From Allantophomopsis cytisporea (lineage: Eukaryota > Ascomycota > Leotiomycetes > Phacidiales > Phacidiaceae), in the NCBI GenBank assembly GCA_024752435.1, contig CP103037.1, positions 2,170,001 through 2,234,000 on the forward strand: DNA of 64,000 nt. The letters are read 5' to 3'. The notes beneath the pieces are model-generated. The model was not told the DNA's origin, did not search any database, and saw only the letters and a program-made list of their open reading frames with translations. Shown one piece after another: positions 32,459 to 44,255 of this stretch. Positions within the stretch are counted from its first letter, which is position 1. Every line of letters begins with the position of its first letter. The position numbers and the translations under genes were made by a program.

Positions 32459-33559
32459 ATGATGGCAGCTCCGAAGCATGAATCTATCATTGATAGACAA
32501 GGCAGTGAACATACCTTCAACAACATACGCAGCACTTGGTTCTCGAAGATGTCCGTTAAATCTCCCAAAAAAGGAAAGAAAATGGTTGACCTGCCGAATC
32601 CCTCCACCGAAGTACGCCGACGGTCCATTGACGAAACCCCATTCACGCCCGCCACTGTCTCATCGATCCTCACCCACCGCTCATCGCCCACATCTCAAGA
32701 GACAGTCCTCTACCTAGCCTACGGCTCCAACCTCTCAGCAACAACCTTCAAAGGCGTCCGAGGAATCCAACCCATCTCGTCACAGAACGTGCTAGTACCG
32801 ACCCTCGAGCTGACCTTCAACCTGGCGGGAATCCCCTACAACGAGCCCTGCTTCGCCAACACGCGCATCCGCAACCCAACCAAGCTGCCGGGCACACCAG
32901 GCGTGCCATTACCGCGAGATGGCTGGTACAAAGGGCTAGTGGGCGTGGTCTACGAGGTGACAAAGGCAGACTACGCGACCATCATCGCGACCGAGGGCGG
33001 CGGCGCCAGCTATCAAGACATCGTGGTGCCGTGCTTTGAGATTCCCGCCGGCACGAGGAGCGTAAATCCTTGGCCGACGACCACGCCTTTCCGCGCGCAT
33101 ACTCTGTTCCAGCCCCAGGCGCCGCCCGGCTCGAAGCCGCCCGGCTGGACGCAGCGGCCCGATCCGGATTATGCGCAGGCGTCGGCGAGGTATTTGAAGC
33201 TTATTGTTGAGGGGGCGGAGGAGCATGATCTTCCGGCTGATTATTTGCGGTACTTGAATAATTTGAAGCCGTATACCATCACTTCTCGGAGACAGGCTGT
33301 TGGGAAGTTTATCTTTTCCGCTGTTTGGATGCCACTGATTATGCTTATTATGGGATTGTCTAAGATGTTTGCTGACGAGAATGGTAAGAGTCCGGCTTGG
33401 TTGGTTGGGTTGATGGGGATGTTGTTTAACGGGACTTGGATGAGTTATGATTTGATATTTAAGCCACTTTTTGGGGACGGGGAGAGAACGCAAGAGCCAG
33501 AGGATGAGAGACTGGATTTGCTAGATGAAAAGAGAATGCTTCTGGGGAGTCCCGTATGA
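32459..33559 (+). CDS. Gamma-glutamylcyclotransferase-like protein with C-terminal membrane segments
   Basis: An unspliced 366-aa ORF. The GGCT/AIG2-like fold is marked by VLYLAYGSNLS, followed by RDGWYKGLVGVVYEVTKADYATIIATEGGGASY. The Glu in ATEGGG is at the position of the GGCT catalytic acid. GGCTs convert gamma-glutamyl amino acids or glutathione-type peptides to 5-oxoproline. The C-terminal third is unlike soluble GGCTs: two hydrophobic stretches (FIFSAVWMPLIMLIMGLSKM and WLVGLMGMLFNGTWMSYDLIF) suggest membrane anchoring. The N-terminus is Lys/Ser-rich and disordered. The central part is markedly GC-rich (about 32650-33200), while the end is AT-richer. Substrate is unknown. Confidence 0.8.
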   Translation: MMAAPKHESIIDRQGSEHTFNNIRSTWFSKMSVKSPKKGKKMVDLPNPSTEVRRRSIDETPFTPATVSSILTHRSSPTSQETVLYLAYGSNLSATTFKGVRGIQPISSQNVLVPTLELTFNLAGIPYNEPCFANTRIRNPTKLPGTPGVPLPRDGWYKGLVGVVYEVTKADYATIIATEGGGASYQDIVVPCFEIPAGTRSVNPWPTTTPFRAHTLFQPQAPPGSKPPGWTQRPDPDYAQASARYLKLIVEGAEEHDLPADYLRYLNNLKPYTITSRRQAVGKFIFSAVWMPLIMLIMGLSKMFADENGKSPAWLVGLMGMLFNGTWMSYDLIFKPLFGDGERTQEPEDERLDLLDEKRMLLGSPV

Positions 33560-33981
33560 CTGAAAAGAAATGTTTTGCCAAAGTAGCCGCTGTTTGGATT
33601 GCTTGTCGAATAAAGAATCTGGTGTCGTTGACTAGTAAAGAATACCCCAATAAAAACCAAGTGAGCTGCTCAATGTGTTTCTTGTGACTCCTACACCTGC
33701 GTCACCCAACAAAGCCAAATTTAGATTCCTTGAGATACTCCAAAGTCATCAGCAAGAGATTTGGCAGACCCTCGAATCAAGCACAACCAACGAGCAGTCC
33801 GCTTCCCCATCCAGCATCAGAGAAACTTACAGTTAGTCAATACGAAATAAGTAAGGAGCAAAATCACACCCTTCGTCCATTACTAGTCTCCATATCAAAC
33901 CAAGCATGCAAGCTCTTCATTAAAAGAAGATCGATTCGTAGCAACATAATGTAATGGTACAAGGCTAGATGCAGGTGCAAT
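33560..33981. other. Intergenic between convergent genes
   Basis: 3' flanks of the GGCT-like and proteasome genes; nothing else seen. Confidence 0.5.
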
Positions 33982-35031
33982 CTATTCTTCCATCTTATCG
34001 TCGTCCTTCTTCTCATCCTCCTCATCCTCACCCTCAAGAGCAATCTTTGCTAATCTCTCAGCCTCCTCTCTAATCTCCTTCGGAACCTCCTCATGTCTCC
34101 CTTTAGTAGGACCCTTCAGATCAGAAATCCACGTCATCTCAAGCTCAAACTCCTTGTCCTTGTTGTCATCATGCGCCACATAGATAATTCTCGCCGCCTC
34201 CTTCACACCATCCGCAAGGCTAAGCTTGCCAGCTGCCAGATCCAGCTTCTCGAGTTCCGCCTTTGCAGCCTGACGGCCCTTGCCAGTTGCCGCACCGTAG
34301 TATCCCCAATAGAGACCCGATGGCTCGATCATGTAGAGTCCTGGGCCACCGTGAGAGCCTTCTACCTTGCCGCCTGCGCCAATGCTTGGCCCACTGCCTA
34401 CTTGGCCGTCGATGGGGATTTCTAGCTCGGAATCCCAGCCTGCGATGATGCCTGTTACACCGAAAGGTCGTACGGAAGAGTACAGAGTGTATGCTTGGAG
34501 ATAGCCACCCATTCTGGATGCCATGTCAGCGACGGAGATGGGAGTCTTGTAGGTCTGGCGCCATGAGGCGGCTTCATCACGGGCGCGAGAGACGAAGTGT
34601 CGTCCATCTGGAACGAGACCTGATGAGCACTATTTGGATGTCAGTAATCATTGCGTAATGAGTGGTGTGGTCAAGCTTCAACTGAAGCTTAAGCATGATC
34701 CCTTACAGCACCGATATGTCTGTCGATTGTTGCGATACGCTTGTTGGCTCCCGGTTTCAATAACTTGCTGGTGATGACCTTCTCGACGGCGAGCACGACT
34801 CCATCTTTACATCTGATACCAACCGAAGTTCCACCGTTCTCTACTGCCTTGACTGCATATTCGACTTGGAAGTTTCGTCCATCTGGGGAGAAGACGGAGT
34901 TGGAGAGATCGTAACCGGTACCTATCGAAGTCTGAAGTGATAGGACGTTAGTGATGAGCTCATAGACGACAAAACGATGTATATTTTGGTATTGGTTTGC
35001 AGGGAGAATGACAGAATGATTTACTTACCAT
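33982..35031 (-). CDS. PRE10: 20S proteasome subunit alpha7 (Pre10)
   Basis: Three exons (35029-35031, 34707-34931, 33982-34629) encode 291 aa. Exon 1 is only the ATG, followed at once by GTAAGT; exon 2 begins TSIGTGYDLSNSVFSPDGRN, the conserved alpha7 N-terminus. The alpha-subunit signature FQVEYAVKAVENG, KVITSKLL, DRHIGACSSGL and GYYGAATGKGRQAAKAELEKL are all present. A glycine-rich insertion (about EIPIDGQVGSGPSIGAGG) distinguishes filamentous-fungal alpha7 from the yeast protein. The C-terminus is acidic (EDEEDEKKDDDKMEE), as in alpha7/PSMA3. It forms part of the outer ring of the 20S core in nucleus and cytoplasm. Confidence 0.95.
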
Positions 35032-36205
35032 GATGAATGTGGAGGGAGGACTGTGATAGAGTGCTTCAAAGGTTGTATGTGAAGTTGACTCTGGATTGTT
35101 GATTGCTGATTGTAGCTTGAGGTTGTAGCTCCAGGCACGAAGCTCATGCGTGTTCCGCGTAGCTCTGATGTGGTTTAGCCTATCGCCTCAGGCTCCAGCT
35201 TCGACGTCAGCCTCACGATGATACTCAGCCTCATAACCAGCCACAGGACCCAGTTGGGCACCTCGATATTTTTGAGAATCGATGAAGTGAGCTCGGTGTG
35301 GCTGGTGCTCGAGACCGAGGCCCTTTATTTGGGGCACGGGGAAGAAAGGACCAGACTTTACGGCGTAGAAACTTAGGCACGGAGCACCGAAGGCCATGCA
35401 TCCATCATCAAAGTTCGAGAATCAAAGTCAATCTATGAAGAGTGCAGGTCTCCCGATATTTCAGTGATTCATCCTTCACACAATTCTATGATATTGTTTT
35501 GCTGCTCTTACATGTTCTACTCGGGTCATAGTCATCTATGGACTCATTCTACTGTTGGATTCATCTTCTCACTTTGAGTCATGCTTTCATGCAATCATCG
35601 GTTGACATCTTGGTTGGATAATGGCATCAGGTAGGATCGCCGAAGATGAGCTATCGGAATCGGATGGCGTTTGAACTCCTCATCACCACTTGTCGTCGAG
35701 TGAAAGCTTGAAATTCAAAGACTCAACTCCAACAAGCAGCATCGTTTCTCCCTCCATTCTGCTTCATCGAATTCGCTCTTCTTTCTGCAGGAACAGAGAG
35801 AGATGTCCGTTCATATTTCTCTCATGCAGTAGATACAGTAGCAGCAGGAAGAAAGGGGGTACGCAAGTAGGAGTGCATAGCTCAGTAGATAGATAGATAG
35901 ATAGATGTATCATAGTTGTAGTAGTCTGGTGGTCAATACTCGTCCTTGATCCGTGTATATTTCCTCGTTCAAATTCCTCAATGGTTATGAGGTCTGTGAG
36001 TCTGTGACATATCATGCTTTGACTTGACATCCGTCTTCACATTCGTGCCCAGTATGTGTCAGATGCTCGATGTGTCGAATGGCCATTGGATTATATGGCC
36101 TTCTAGTGCCTGCGCTAATCTTTTATGTTTCATGGGCAGAGGGGTATTCATACGTAACTCTAAGGCACATACCTACCTACGCAATATGCACCCTTATCAC
36201 TCCTC

Positions 36206-36257
<52 letters not shown>

Positions 36258-36936
36258 CAGAAATATAAGGAGGGGTAATGGATGTACATCATCACATCTC
36301 ACTTATCGCTCTCTCTCTCTCTCTTCCCCCTCTTCATCATCTACAACTCACAACCACAAAGCTAAAAGATAAATCATCAACACAACTTCTCACTTCCTCT
36401 TCCGCTTCCGCTTCCGCTTCCGCTTCAATAACCTTCCCTCTCTCTTTCTCTCTACCTTCTTATTCCTTTCGCTTTCACCTTGTCTCCATTCTTCTCTGCT
36501 CTCTCATCATCCCTCTGCTTTCATACCGGACGAAGATTCCCGCTATCACACCGCTTGCTACCGACCTCTTTCTTCCCCCCTCCCATCTTGTGCGATCTTC
36601 CTTCCTAGGTCTCTTTCTCAAAACTACCACAAGTACTCGTACATAGCAAAAAGAAAACAAACAAAAGATAATCAATATAACACAAAGTGTTGCATCCATC
36701 ACAGTCTGCTTGCTCTCGCATTTGCATCTCTGACCACAGTTCCTCGTTCCTTCCTCTGCGCAATCTCTCATTGCTCGAAAACCAGCGAACACTGGTTAGA
36801 CAGAAGACAAACCCCCAACAGCTAGCTAGATTACCCAAGATTCGAAACTCGACCGAGAATCATTGCGACAAGGTAAGCGACATTTCAATGCAAAAGACGT
36901 TTACTTATCTGTTTGCAGATCTTGAGCTTTGCAAAG
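35032..36936. other. Long shared upstream region with simple repeats and 5'UTR intron
   Basis: 1.9 kb between divergent genes. It holds (CT)n at 36210-36255, further pyrimidine runs at 36309-36330, (TTCCGC)n at about 36399-36426, and a probable 5'UTR intron (36873-36918: GTAAGC...TTGCAG) just before the next start codon. The pyrimidine-rich stretch is typical of a filamentous-fungal core promoter/leader. A 69-aa minus-strand ORF at 35188-35397 has no recognisable features. Confidence 0.6.
36210..36255 (+). repeat. (CT)n microsatellite
   Basis: About 23 uninterrupted CT units in the promoter/leader of the following gene. Confidence 0.9.
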
Positions 36937-37755
36937 ATGGCTATGCACGAAGACCTCGCCACTTTATTCTCTCGCAACCTCTCCCTTCACCAAAACCCAT
37001 ATCAAGCTCCCAAGCCCGTTGAAGAACCGATCACCTATTCGATCACCCAGCATTATCACCACTCAGCACATGTCGCAGCCCCACAACCAAGCCGATCATC
37101 TTCCCAGCCCACCCAAACCGAAGTACAAAGTGCTGAGTCAGTCCTGGCCGAGCATGGCGTAGATGTCTCCACGCTCTTCCCCTCCCAGGTAGAGCTCTTT
37201 AAAAGCGCAGACACGACCCAACAGTTACGACTGATCGAGCTGTGGCGCATCTCACCCCCCAACTACGGCGGACATGCCCTGGCACAGGAGATAGGTGCCT
37301 GGCCTTCCACGGACTTTCAGCAAGAAGAGGCCATGGCCAAGCTCCGTTATGAACGCCAGCAGATCCTCGACAAGCACATCAACTCGCAGTCGGAGGCCAA
37401 CGATGCCATGGAGACGACCAGCAGCATAACACCCATCCAGGGCGGCGATGGACGATGGACGGGTTACTCGGAGCCATACATGGAATCGGGTTATGCAGCT
37501 CTTGCGCAGCGTGAGTATGAGCTCTCCGCCCAGGCACCCGCCAAGGATGTCTACTCTCACTTCGGGAGCTCAATGGGAGGCCGCTCATATATGTCCGCGA
37601 CGGACCCTGTCTACAAGACTATCGGTGATATTCATAGATACCCGAATCCCGAGGCCATGGAGAACCAGTATGGATCGTTTACACAGGAACGCTTCTATGG
37701 TCATGTTTCGGGAGCGGCTGTAGGAGACAGAGATATGGACGAGGAAATGCTTTAG
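36937..37755 (+). CDS. Conserved-looking hypothetical protein, 272 aa
   Basis: The start ATG at 36937 (AAGATGGCTATG) follows directly after a 5'UTR intron; the ORF is unspliced. I do not recognise the family. The N-terminus (MAMHEDLATLFSRNLSLHQN) is followed by a His/Ser-rich low-complexity part. A compact core follows, DVSTLFPSQVELFKSADTTQ / QRLRLIELWRI-like and SPPNYGGHALAQEIG, with KLRYERQQILDKH helices; the end is Gly/Tyr-rich and acidic. No signal peptide or membrane segment. Strong third-position C/G preference and the well-formed leader support a real, fairly well-expressed gene. The long upstream region suggests regulated expression (inference). Confidence 0.75.
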   Translation: MAMHEDLATLFSRNLSLHQNPYQAPKPVEEPITYSITQHYHHSAHVAAPQPSRSSSQPTQTEVQSAESVLAEHGVDVSTLFPSQVELFKSADTTQQLRLIELWRISPPNYGGHALAQEIGAWPSTDFQQEEAMAKLRYERQQILDKHINSQSEANDAMETTSSITPIQGGDGRWTGYSEPYMESGYAALAQREYELSAQAPAKDVYSHFGSSMGGRSYMSATDPVYKTIGDIHRYPNPEAMENQYGSFTQERFYGHVSGAAVGDRDMDEEML

Positions 37756-40107
37756 ATACCAAATTTTAGTTTCCATGTTTAGTTCTGGCATGTATGTACA
37801 GCGGAGTCTCTTGTTGGCATTGTTTTGGCGCGGATTAACAGGCCCCTTCTCCTAATTCCTCTCTTTATTTTCCTGATGGGGGACCTGATTTGGGTTTGGG
37901 TCTGCTTTGGCATGATTTTGACATGGGACTTCTTTTTCTTGTTGGTTTGAGAGGGCATTTAGATATTTGATCCTGCATCTCCTTTCTATGGATCGTTGTT
38001 GGATCATGTTTGTGTTTCTGTGCTGGGATCGTGAGGTACGTACGCTTATTCTTGCTCTCCCCTCCCTCCCTTCCTTTTGCTCATATTGCTCCCATCACCC
38101 CTCCCTTGCATCTGTCTGCTCTACCCTCTATTCCAAATTCCAGATGCGACGCTTGAGGTATGCCATTTGTCAACATCGAACAGCAAGTCTTATCATCGGT
38201 TTCGCCGTTCTTAGTGTCCGATTTTCTGAGTTGCCATTCCTCCGGTTATGGGTCTTATACAGTGACAGTCTCAATAAATACAATTCTTCTCTATCATTTG
38301 CTCTACTATCTTCTATATTGTGATTGTGAAGTGTTCTAGTACCACTTACTTTGAACTTCTAACCAACCACAAGTAACTGAGCTATCACGTACTACCTTTA
38401 TAGTGAGATAATGAATACAGTAATTTGAGATCCAGTCTGCGGCGACCAAGCATACCGGAACTTCTTAGGTATATGGTCTGTAGTGATTCCCGAAGATCAT
38501 ATTTCAAAGATATCAGTCTTTGAAACCATCGTCAACATCTGCCTGCTTCTCCTCGCTGACTGAGACAGTCCAGAAAAGCACATGCCCCAAAGCCGTTGTA
38601 GGTTGATATATCACGTAGAATGATTGGATTCTCGACGTCTGATGCTAGGAGTGGATCAATCAACAGGTGCAGTTGACGTTTTTGTCTTGAATAGCACGGC
38701 TATCTCAGTTGAAGCTGTATGACTTCAAGTTATAAAGCTTTCACATGTAAATTCACAAACAATTATTCCTCATAGATGTTCCATGAGGTGGACTTTGCTT
38801 GCATTTGAGTGCGTAGATTCAGCTTTCACTAGAAAAATGAGTAACAGCATTCAATCACGTTATTGTGTTTGTAAATGAATACTAATGTCCAATGTGTTTT
38901 TCAAAGCTTTTGTGGGGTCAGAGAGCAGTTGCTTTTAAGCGTTCAGTCGCTTTGTTGTGATAGGTGCTTTGAAGAGGAGCTGCTGCTTTGACTTCTCTCC
39001 TATAACGATGATGTAAACTTCAAGACATTGAGTTTGTTCTTCTGTTACAAAATCTCACTTACAAGAGAAATTCATAGACTTTGTACTTTTGTCGGTCAGT
39101 GGTTACGTTAATGATTATCGACTCGCAAATGATATCGAAATTTGGTTTGTTTTTATAAATACAGATGCTTTGAGTTGCTAGCGCCTCTGTGTTAACGACT
39201 GTGTAAAGTCTAGTAATTCTAATCTTTCTCCTTCGAGAGCGGTATGGTAAATAACTATCTGGTAGTTTAGTCTGTCCTTCTATATGATACAAATGTTGCT
39301 ACGTGTAAGACTTACTGCAACTTGCGTTAGGCCTTTGAATAAGCGTATTTATGTTTTTGTCGAGTTCTAATGATTGCTCAATAGCTTGTCGTCGTTAAGA
39401 GATGCTAAGAGATTATAAAAAAGAGAGGGACCTATGTTGAATGGGAACTCTTTATTAGCAAAGATACCCTGTTTCTGATGGCATGGAATATTTGGAACGA
39501 ATGACGTCTGTCTACTGTCACATAATTGTAAACACGGCGTTAATGATCCAGACTAACATATAGAATAATACCTGTCACTAATCTGATTTGGTTTAGTAAG
39601 GTGGGGAAGCTACAACTTATCATATATTCATACGTAAGAAAATTAAGAGGAGCCAGAAAGAAGAAGAAGTAGAGTTTGCAAAAGTACGTATCACTGCAGA
39701 TCCTCTCCAAACCAACGTGGAAAATCACTAAAGCCAGTACAATTGGGTCAAGTTTTTCATTTTTCAAGTTCAGATACAACCAGCACTCGACCCTCAACAC
39801 CAAATACAGAGCCCCAATAACAAAATTTAAACCCTCTGAAGATGGTAAAACAGATTAAAAGACTCTTTCCAAGACAGAAAGAATATTTTAACCATACATA
39901 CAAACAGATACTGCATAGATCGATGCAGTCAGGCGCTAATCACATTCGTAGATAAGAGATCCTCCATGTAGATGGTCGTGATTGAGAGCGTCTAGAAGAG
40001 AAAGTGCCCAAGAAGTTGAACAAGGAATCCACAATACGAAATAACTCGAACTCCGACTCCAGTGACGCGATATCCAAGCAAGCAGCGAGAGGTGTTGAGA
40101 GAAACAC
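37756..40107. other. Gene-free stretch of 2.35 kb
   Basis: 3' flanks of two genes plus AT-rich sequence. Short ORFs only, none protein-like. No RNA gene seen. Confidence 0.5.
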
Positions 40108-40878
40108 TTATGTGCATGGCTCCCCTGGGCGTGGGCAGTGATCACGCTTAGCCTTGGTACATGGCTCCCCTGGACGCTGACAGTGTGCAACGGCCTCAGC
40201 GACGGCCTCAGCATTACGCTTGACCTTGGTACATGGCTCTCCTGGACGATGGCAGTGAGCCTCAGCGTCACGTCTCTCTTTGGTGCATGGCTCTCCTGGT
40301 CGAACGCAATGTGGCTCAGCTTCGGCGAGGGCTTTGGCTTCAGCGAGAGCCTCAGCCGCGCGCTTGACCTTGGTGCATGGCTCTCCTGGACGCTGGCAAT
40401 GTGCTAGGGCCTCACGCTTGAGCTTGGTGCATGGCTCCCCTGGCCGGACGCAGTGCGCCTCAGCTTCTGTGAAACAATCAGCAATCACGTCTCGAAAAAG
40501 AGGGGGTATGGGGGAAGAATTACCGGCATCTGGCATTGGCTCAGCTTCTGGGAAAGCCTCGCGGAGGTTGAGGGATGCGAGGAAAGCAAGAGGCTCTGGG
40601 TGAGCAGCAGCAACAGCCTCGGCCATGGCGTAAGCGTGACGCTTGGCCTTGGTACAAGGCTCTCCTGGTCGATGACAGTGGGCGATAGCCGCAGCATTGG
40701 CGTCAGCATCGCGCTTCTCAATTGGCTCAGCGAAGGCATCGGCGAGGGCAGACGCCATACGCTTGATCTCGGTGCATGGCTCGCCTACACGGTGGCAGAA
40801 GGGCTCAGGTTCTGCGATTGCAGCAGCGTTGGAAGTGAAGGCCAAGATAGCAACTGCAATTGCGGTGGTGATTTTCAT
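40108..40878 (-). CDS. ppg1: Alpha-factor-like pheromone precursor
   Basis: Exons 40524-40878 and 40108-40466 give a precursor of about 237 aa. The N-terminal signal peptide is MKITTAIAVAILAFTSNAAA. It contains eight decapeptide-type units: FCHRVGEPCT first, then HCHRPGEPCT, HCVRPGEPCT, HCQRPGEPCT, HCVRPGEPCT, HCHRPGEPCT, HCQRPGEPCT and HCPRPGEPCT. All but the last are followed by a K-x-(K/R)R Kex2 site, and most are preceded by EA/DA/AP-like dipeptides for Ste13-type trimming. The last unit ends at the stop codon, so its C-terminus needs no Kex2 cut. A 57-nt intron (40467-40523) is a multiple of three; splicing joins PMPD to AEAEAHC and makes a perfect dipeptide spacer, which supports it. 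The secreted peptides would bind the Ste2-type receptor in mating. The variable third residue is H, V, Q or P. Confidence 0.93.
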   Translation of the reverse strand: MKITTAIAVAILAFTSNAAAIAEPEPFCHRVGEPCTEIKRMASALADAFAEPIEKRDADANAAAIAHCHRPGEPCTKAKRHAYAMAEAVAAAHPEPLAFLASLNLREAFPEAEPMPDAGNSSPIPPLFRDVIADCFTEAEAHCVRPGEPCTKLKREALAHCQRPGEPCTKVKRAAEALAEAKALAEAEPHCVRPGEPCTKERRDAEAHCHRPGEPCTKVKRNAEAVAEAVAHCQRPGEPCTKAKRDHCPRPGEPCT

Positions 40879-42549
40879 CTTGGTATTGAAGGTGGTGAAA
40901 ACTTCGAAAGATTGTGTTTAGTTGGTTGAAATGAAGGTAAGATCGGATGAATGAATGATGCGATGGAGAAGAAAAAGACGTGACTACAGACAGGAAAAAG
41001 AATCTTATATAGATAGAAAGCCTCTTCATTGATAGTTGAACATGACTTCGATATCCACTTAGTATTGCTAGCAAGCTATTGAGGATCCAATGGAGGCTGT
41101 CAATAAGATGCACTTGAGAACCACGGACGAGCCAAGACTCGAATGAAAGACAACAACGCAGAAAGGACCAATGTTAGGACCGGCTAAACTCAACTAACAG
41201 TGTATCTCAATAGTCATTTGTCCCTAAGCCCGTGGTGTGATTTTCTTGTTATCAGCAAGGCATTGACACTAGGTATTGACGCAGCCTATTGACCACGCAT
41301 GAACAAAAGCCAAAATGCATTAGAAACGAATAATAGTACAAACCACAACATTCTACCAAAAGTCCTCGAGCCCATGAGAAGACGCTGAAGAGGTAAGTTG
41401 AATAGACTGTATAATCAGAAAGCGGTAGAGGTGCGTACATAGCTATCAAACTTACGAACAACAAAATATTAACTTGACAAGAAAGACATCAATACACCCT
41501 GACAAAATTTCGAAACACACGTGAGAATAACATCAAAGAAAACAAAAAGTCTAGAGATAAGATAAAGAAAACAGACTTACAGTCAGTGTGAGTGGATGGG
41601 AACTGGCGGCAGGTGTTGACGCCATACCAGATGCTATTGATACTCCTTTTGGGAATTCAAATAAGCGACCAACACCAAATCAACCACAGATGCTGAACAG
41701 CTCCGCTCCAGAGAACTCTCATTGATGGAAGAAAAAGACAAGCAGGAATATGGGAATAGGATATCGTTGATTGACCAACTCCACAAACTACTCCTACCGC
41801 TTTGAATCACATGAACCACGACCAGTCTTATGGGTACTTGTGAAAATATGTGAATAGATCAAAACAGGAGTAAGTCCTATTCTCAAAATCAGTGGCTTTA
41901 CCAGGAAAGATCTGATTATTTGGCGCATGATTCTTGGACGAACCCCGAAACCTTAGATCTAATGTACGCAGTAAGGTTGTTGTGAACCTAAAGTATGTAT
42001 ATGCGGGTTTAAGTTGTCTCGACTTTCAACACAATGCAGCATCGAGATGATATATACCTCTTGTCTATCTTTATATATAGGTGAAATGAAGTGATGCGAT
42101 GGCTGAAGCAGATATTGAACATCGTGAGTGACTTTTCACTTGAAACGTTACCTATCTATGATGTCTGTTGCTTGTCTCCCTGTCAACGAAATGTCTGTGC
42201 TCGACAATTCCACTCTGGATAAGTAGCATGTGACTCCGGAAGCGGAGCCGACAGATTCAGCAATAGCCGCTTGTCCGGTCAGAGGCAACAACATATTGAC
42301 GTTAGGATTGAAAGTCTAGATAAATTGAGGACCATGTCATCGGTCAATTGATAATGAAATTGCGATTGAAAATTCACGATGTTATCGTAGCTTCAGGAGG
42401 TGTCGGCCTCACTCTCCTTCTACCGACATAATGGCCGACGACGACCCTTAGCGCCGAGCTAAGCGATTATGGCCAGTACCCGCGTTTTGCTTCCTGGACA
42501 TCCCGAGATGAAGCTCTCCTCTTTATCCCATATACCCCATCCTATCAAT
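40879..42549. other. Intergenic between pheromone gene and IDH1
   Basis: 1.67 kb with the upstream regions of two divergent genes. No gene seen. An in-frame ATG at 42469 precedes the chosen IDH1 start. Confidence 0.5.
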
Positions 42550-43793
42550 ATGTTGATGCGTACTTCAACCAGGTCGGCGCAGGTATGTGATCGATTATCT
42601 GACTTCTCACGACTCAATTGCTCATATTGACCATTCTACAGAGCCTTCTGCGAGCAACCCAGGCTCCTTCCCGAAGCTTTGCTACCGTCCAGTCCGACAT
42701 CTTCAAGCCAACCAAGTATGGCGGCAAGTACACCGTCTCCTTGATCCCAGGTGACGGTATCGGTGCTGAGGTTGCCGAGTCGGTCAAGACCATCTTCAAG
42801 GCCGACAACGTTCCAGTCGAGTGGGAGCAGATCGATGTCTCCGGTGTCGAGACTGGCAACAAGCACACTGAGGAGCTCTTCCGCGAATCTATCGCTTCCC
42901 TCAAGCGCAACAAGCTTGGTCTTAAGGGTATCCTTCACACTCCAGTCGAGCGTTCCGGCCACCAGTCTTTCAACGTCGCTCTTCGTCAGGAGCTCGATAT
43001 CTACGCCTCCATTGTTCTTATCAAGAACATCCCAGGTTACGAGACCCGCCACAAGAACGTCGATCTTTGCATCATCCGTGAGAACACTGAGGGTGAATAC
43101 TCCGGTCTTGAGCACCAGTCTGTTCCAGGTGTCGTTGAGTCCCTTAAGATCATCACCCGTGCCAAGTCTGAGCGTATCGCCAAGTTCGCTTTCGCTTTCG
43201 CTCTTGCCAACAACCGTAAGAAGGTCACTTGTATCCACAAGGCCAACATCATGAAGTTGGCTGATGGTCTCTTCCGCAACACCTTCAACGCTGTCGCCAA
43301 GGAGTACCCAACTCTCGAGACCAACGACATGATTGTCGACAATGCTTCCATGCAGTGTGTCTCCCGCCCACAGCAATTCGATGTTATGGTCATGCCAAAC
43401 TTGTACGGAGGTATCTTGTCCAACATCAGCGCTGCTCTCGTCGGTGGCCCAGGTATTGTTCCAGGTTGCAACATGGGTCGTGACGTTGCCGTTTTCGAGC
43501 CAGGATGCCGTCACGTCGGTCTCGACATCAAGGGCAAGGACCAGGCCAACCCAACTGCCATGCTTCTTTCCGGATCTATGCTTTTGAGACACTTGGGCTT
43601 GGATGAGCATGCTAACCGCATCTCCAAGGCCGTTTACGATGTTATTGCTGAGGGGTAAGTTCATTCGAAAGTTCAATTACAACTCATAGACTAATACGAT
43701 TATAGATCCGTCCGCACTCGTGATATGGGAGGAAACAGCTCCACCAACCAGTTCACCAGAGCTGTTTTGGACACCATGGAGAGAGCCGGTTAA
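42550..43793 (+). CDS. IDH1: NAD-dependent isocitrate dehydrogenase subunit 1, mitochondrial
   Basis: Exons 42550-42582, 42642-43654 and 43706-43793 encode 377 aa. The N-terminus (MLMRTSTRSAQSLLRATQ ... SRSFATV) is a mitochondrial presequence; an in-frame ATG 27 codons upstream exists but gives a less typical start. The body has SLIPGDGIGAEVAESV (nucleotide-binding start), IRENTEGEYSGLEHQ, HKANIMKLADGLF and MPNLYGGILSNI of the isocitrate/isopropylmalate family. As the regulatory subunit (Idh1 type) it forms a heteromer with Idh2 in the TCA cycle, oxidising isocitrate. Codon use is very biased (TCC, GTC, AAG, ATC), a mark of high expression. The bias also creates a 346-codon open frame on the opposite strand, which is not a gene. 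Confidence 0.95.
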
Positions 43794-44255
43794 AGGCTGC
43801 CAGAATTTTGTAGAAAGATTGGGTTGGAAAGCGTTGAATTGTACACATAAACAATTATACCTCATGAACCTCAGTTCCACCTTGCATGAGTTCCATGATG
43901 AAGATAACTCAGTCTTAGGAGATGACTGAATTTTCGGAAAGGAGGTTTTGACGATTTATGCACCAAACCACATTGCGTTACTTGCCGCCTGTTAAATCCA
44001 AGTCCCGCTAAACCCCGCCATATTTCCAGCCACCGCATACAGCCAACTTTTCAACTTCATGCCCAATTACTCATGCATGAACGACACACAGTATTTCCCT
44101 GTTTTGCTATACATCGCATTGCTCTACAGACAACCAAACAAGCTCATTTCTAGCAAATACTTACATCACACAGCGCGCATTTCAATGTGTTTCATCAGAT
44201 GTAGCAGCCCCCACCCTACCTCGTACCCCAAAGTATCATTCTGACATCCACCTAG
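43794..44255. other. Intergenic
   Basis: 3' flank of IDH1 and presumed leader or first exon of the next gene. Not resolved. Confidence 0.45.

Noticed and set aside
35188..35397. 69-aa minus-strand ORF upstream of PRE10
   Set aside because: Could be a small protein but has no recognisable feature, no splice support and lies in a leader/promoter region.
42636..43676. 346-codon open frame antisense to IDH1
   Set aside because: It mirrors the strongly biased codons of a clear IDH1 gene; it has no motif and is repetitive in Leu/Asp/Val as expected of an antisense shadow.
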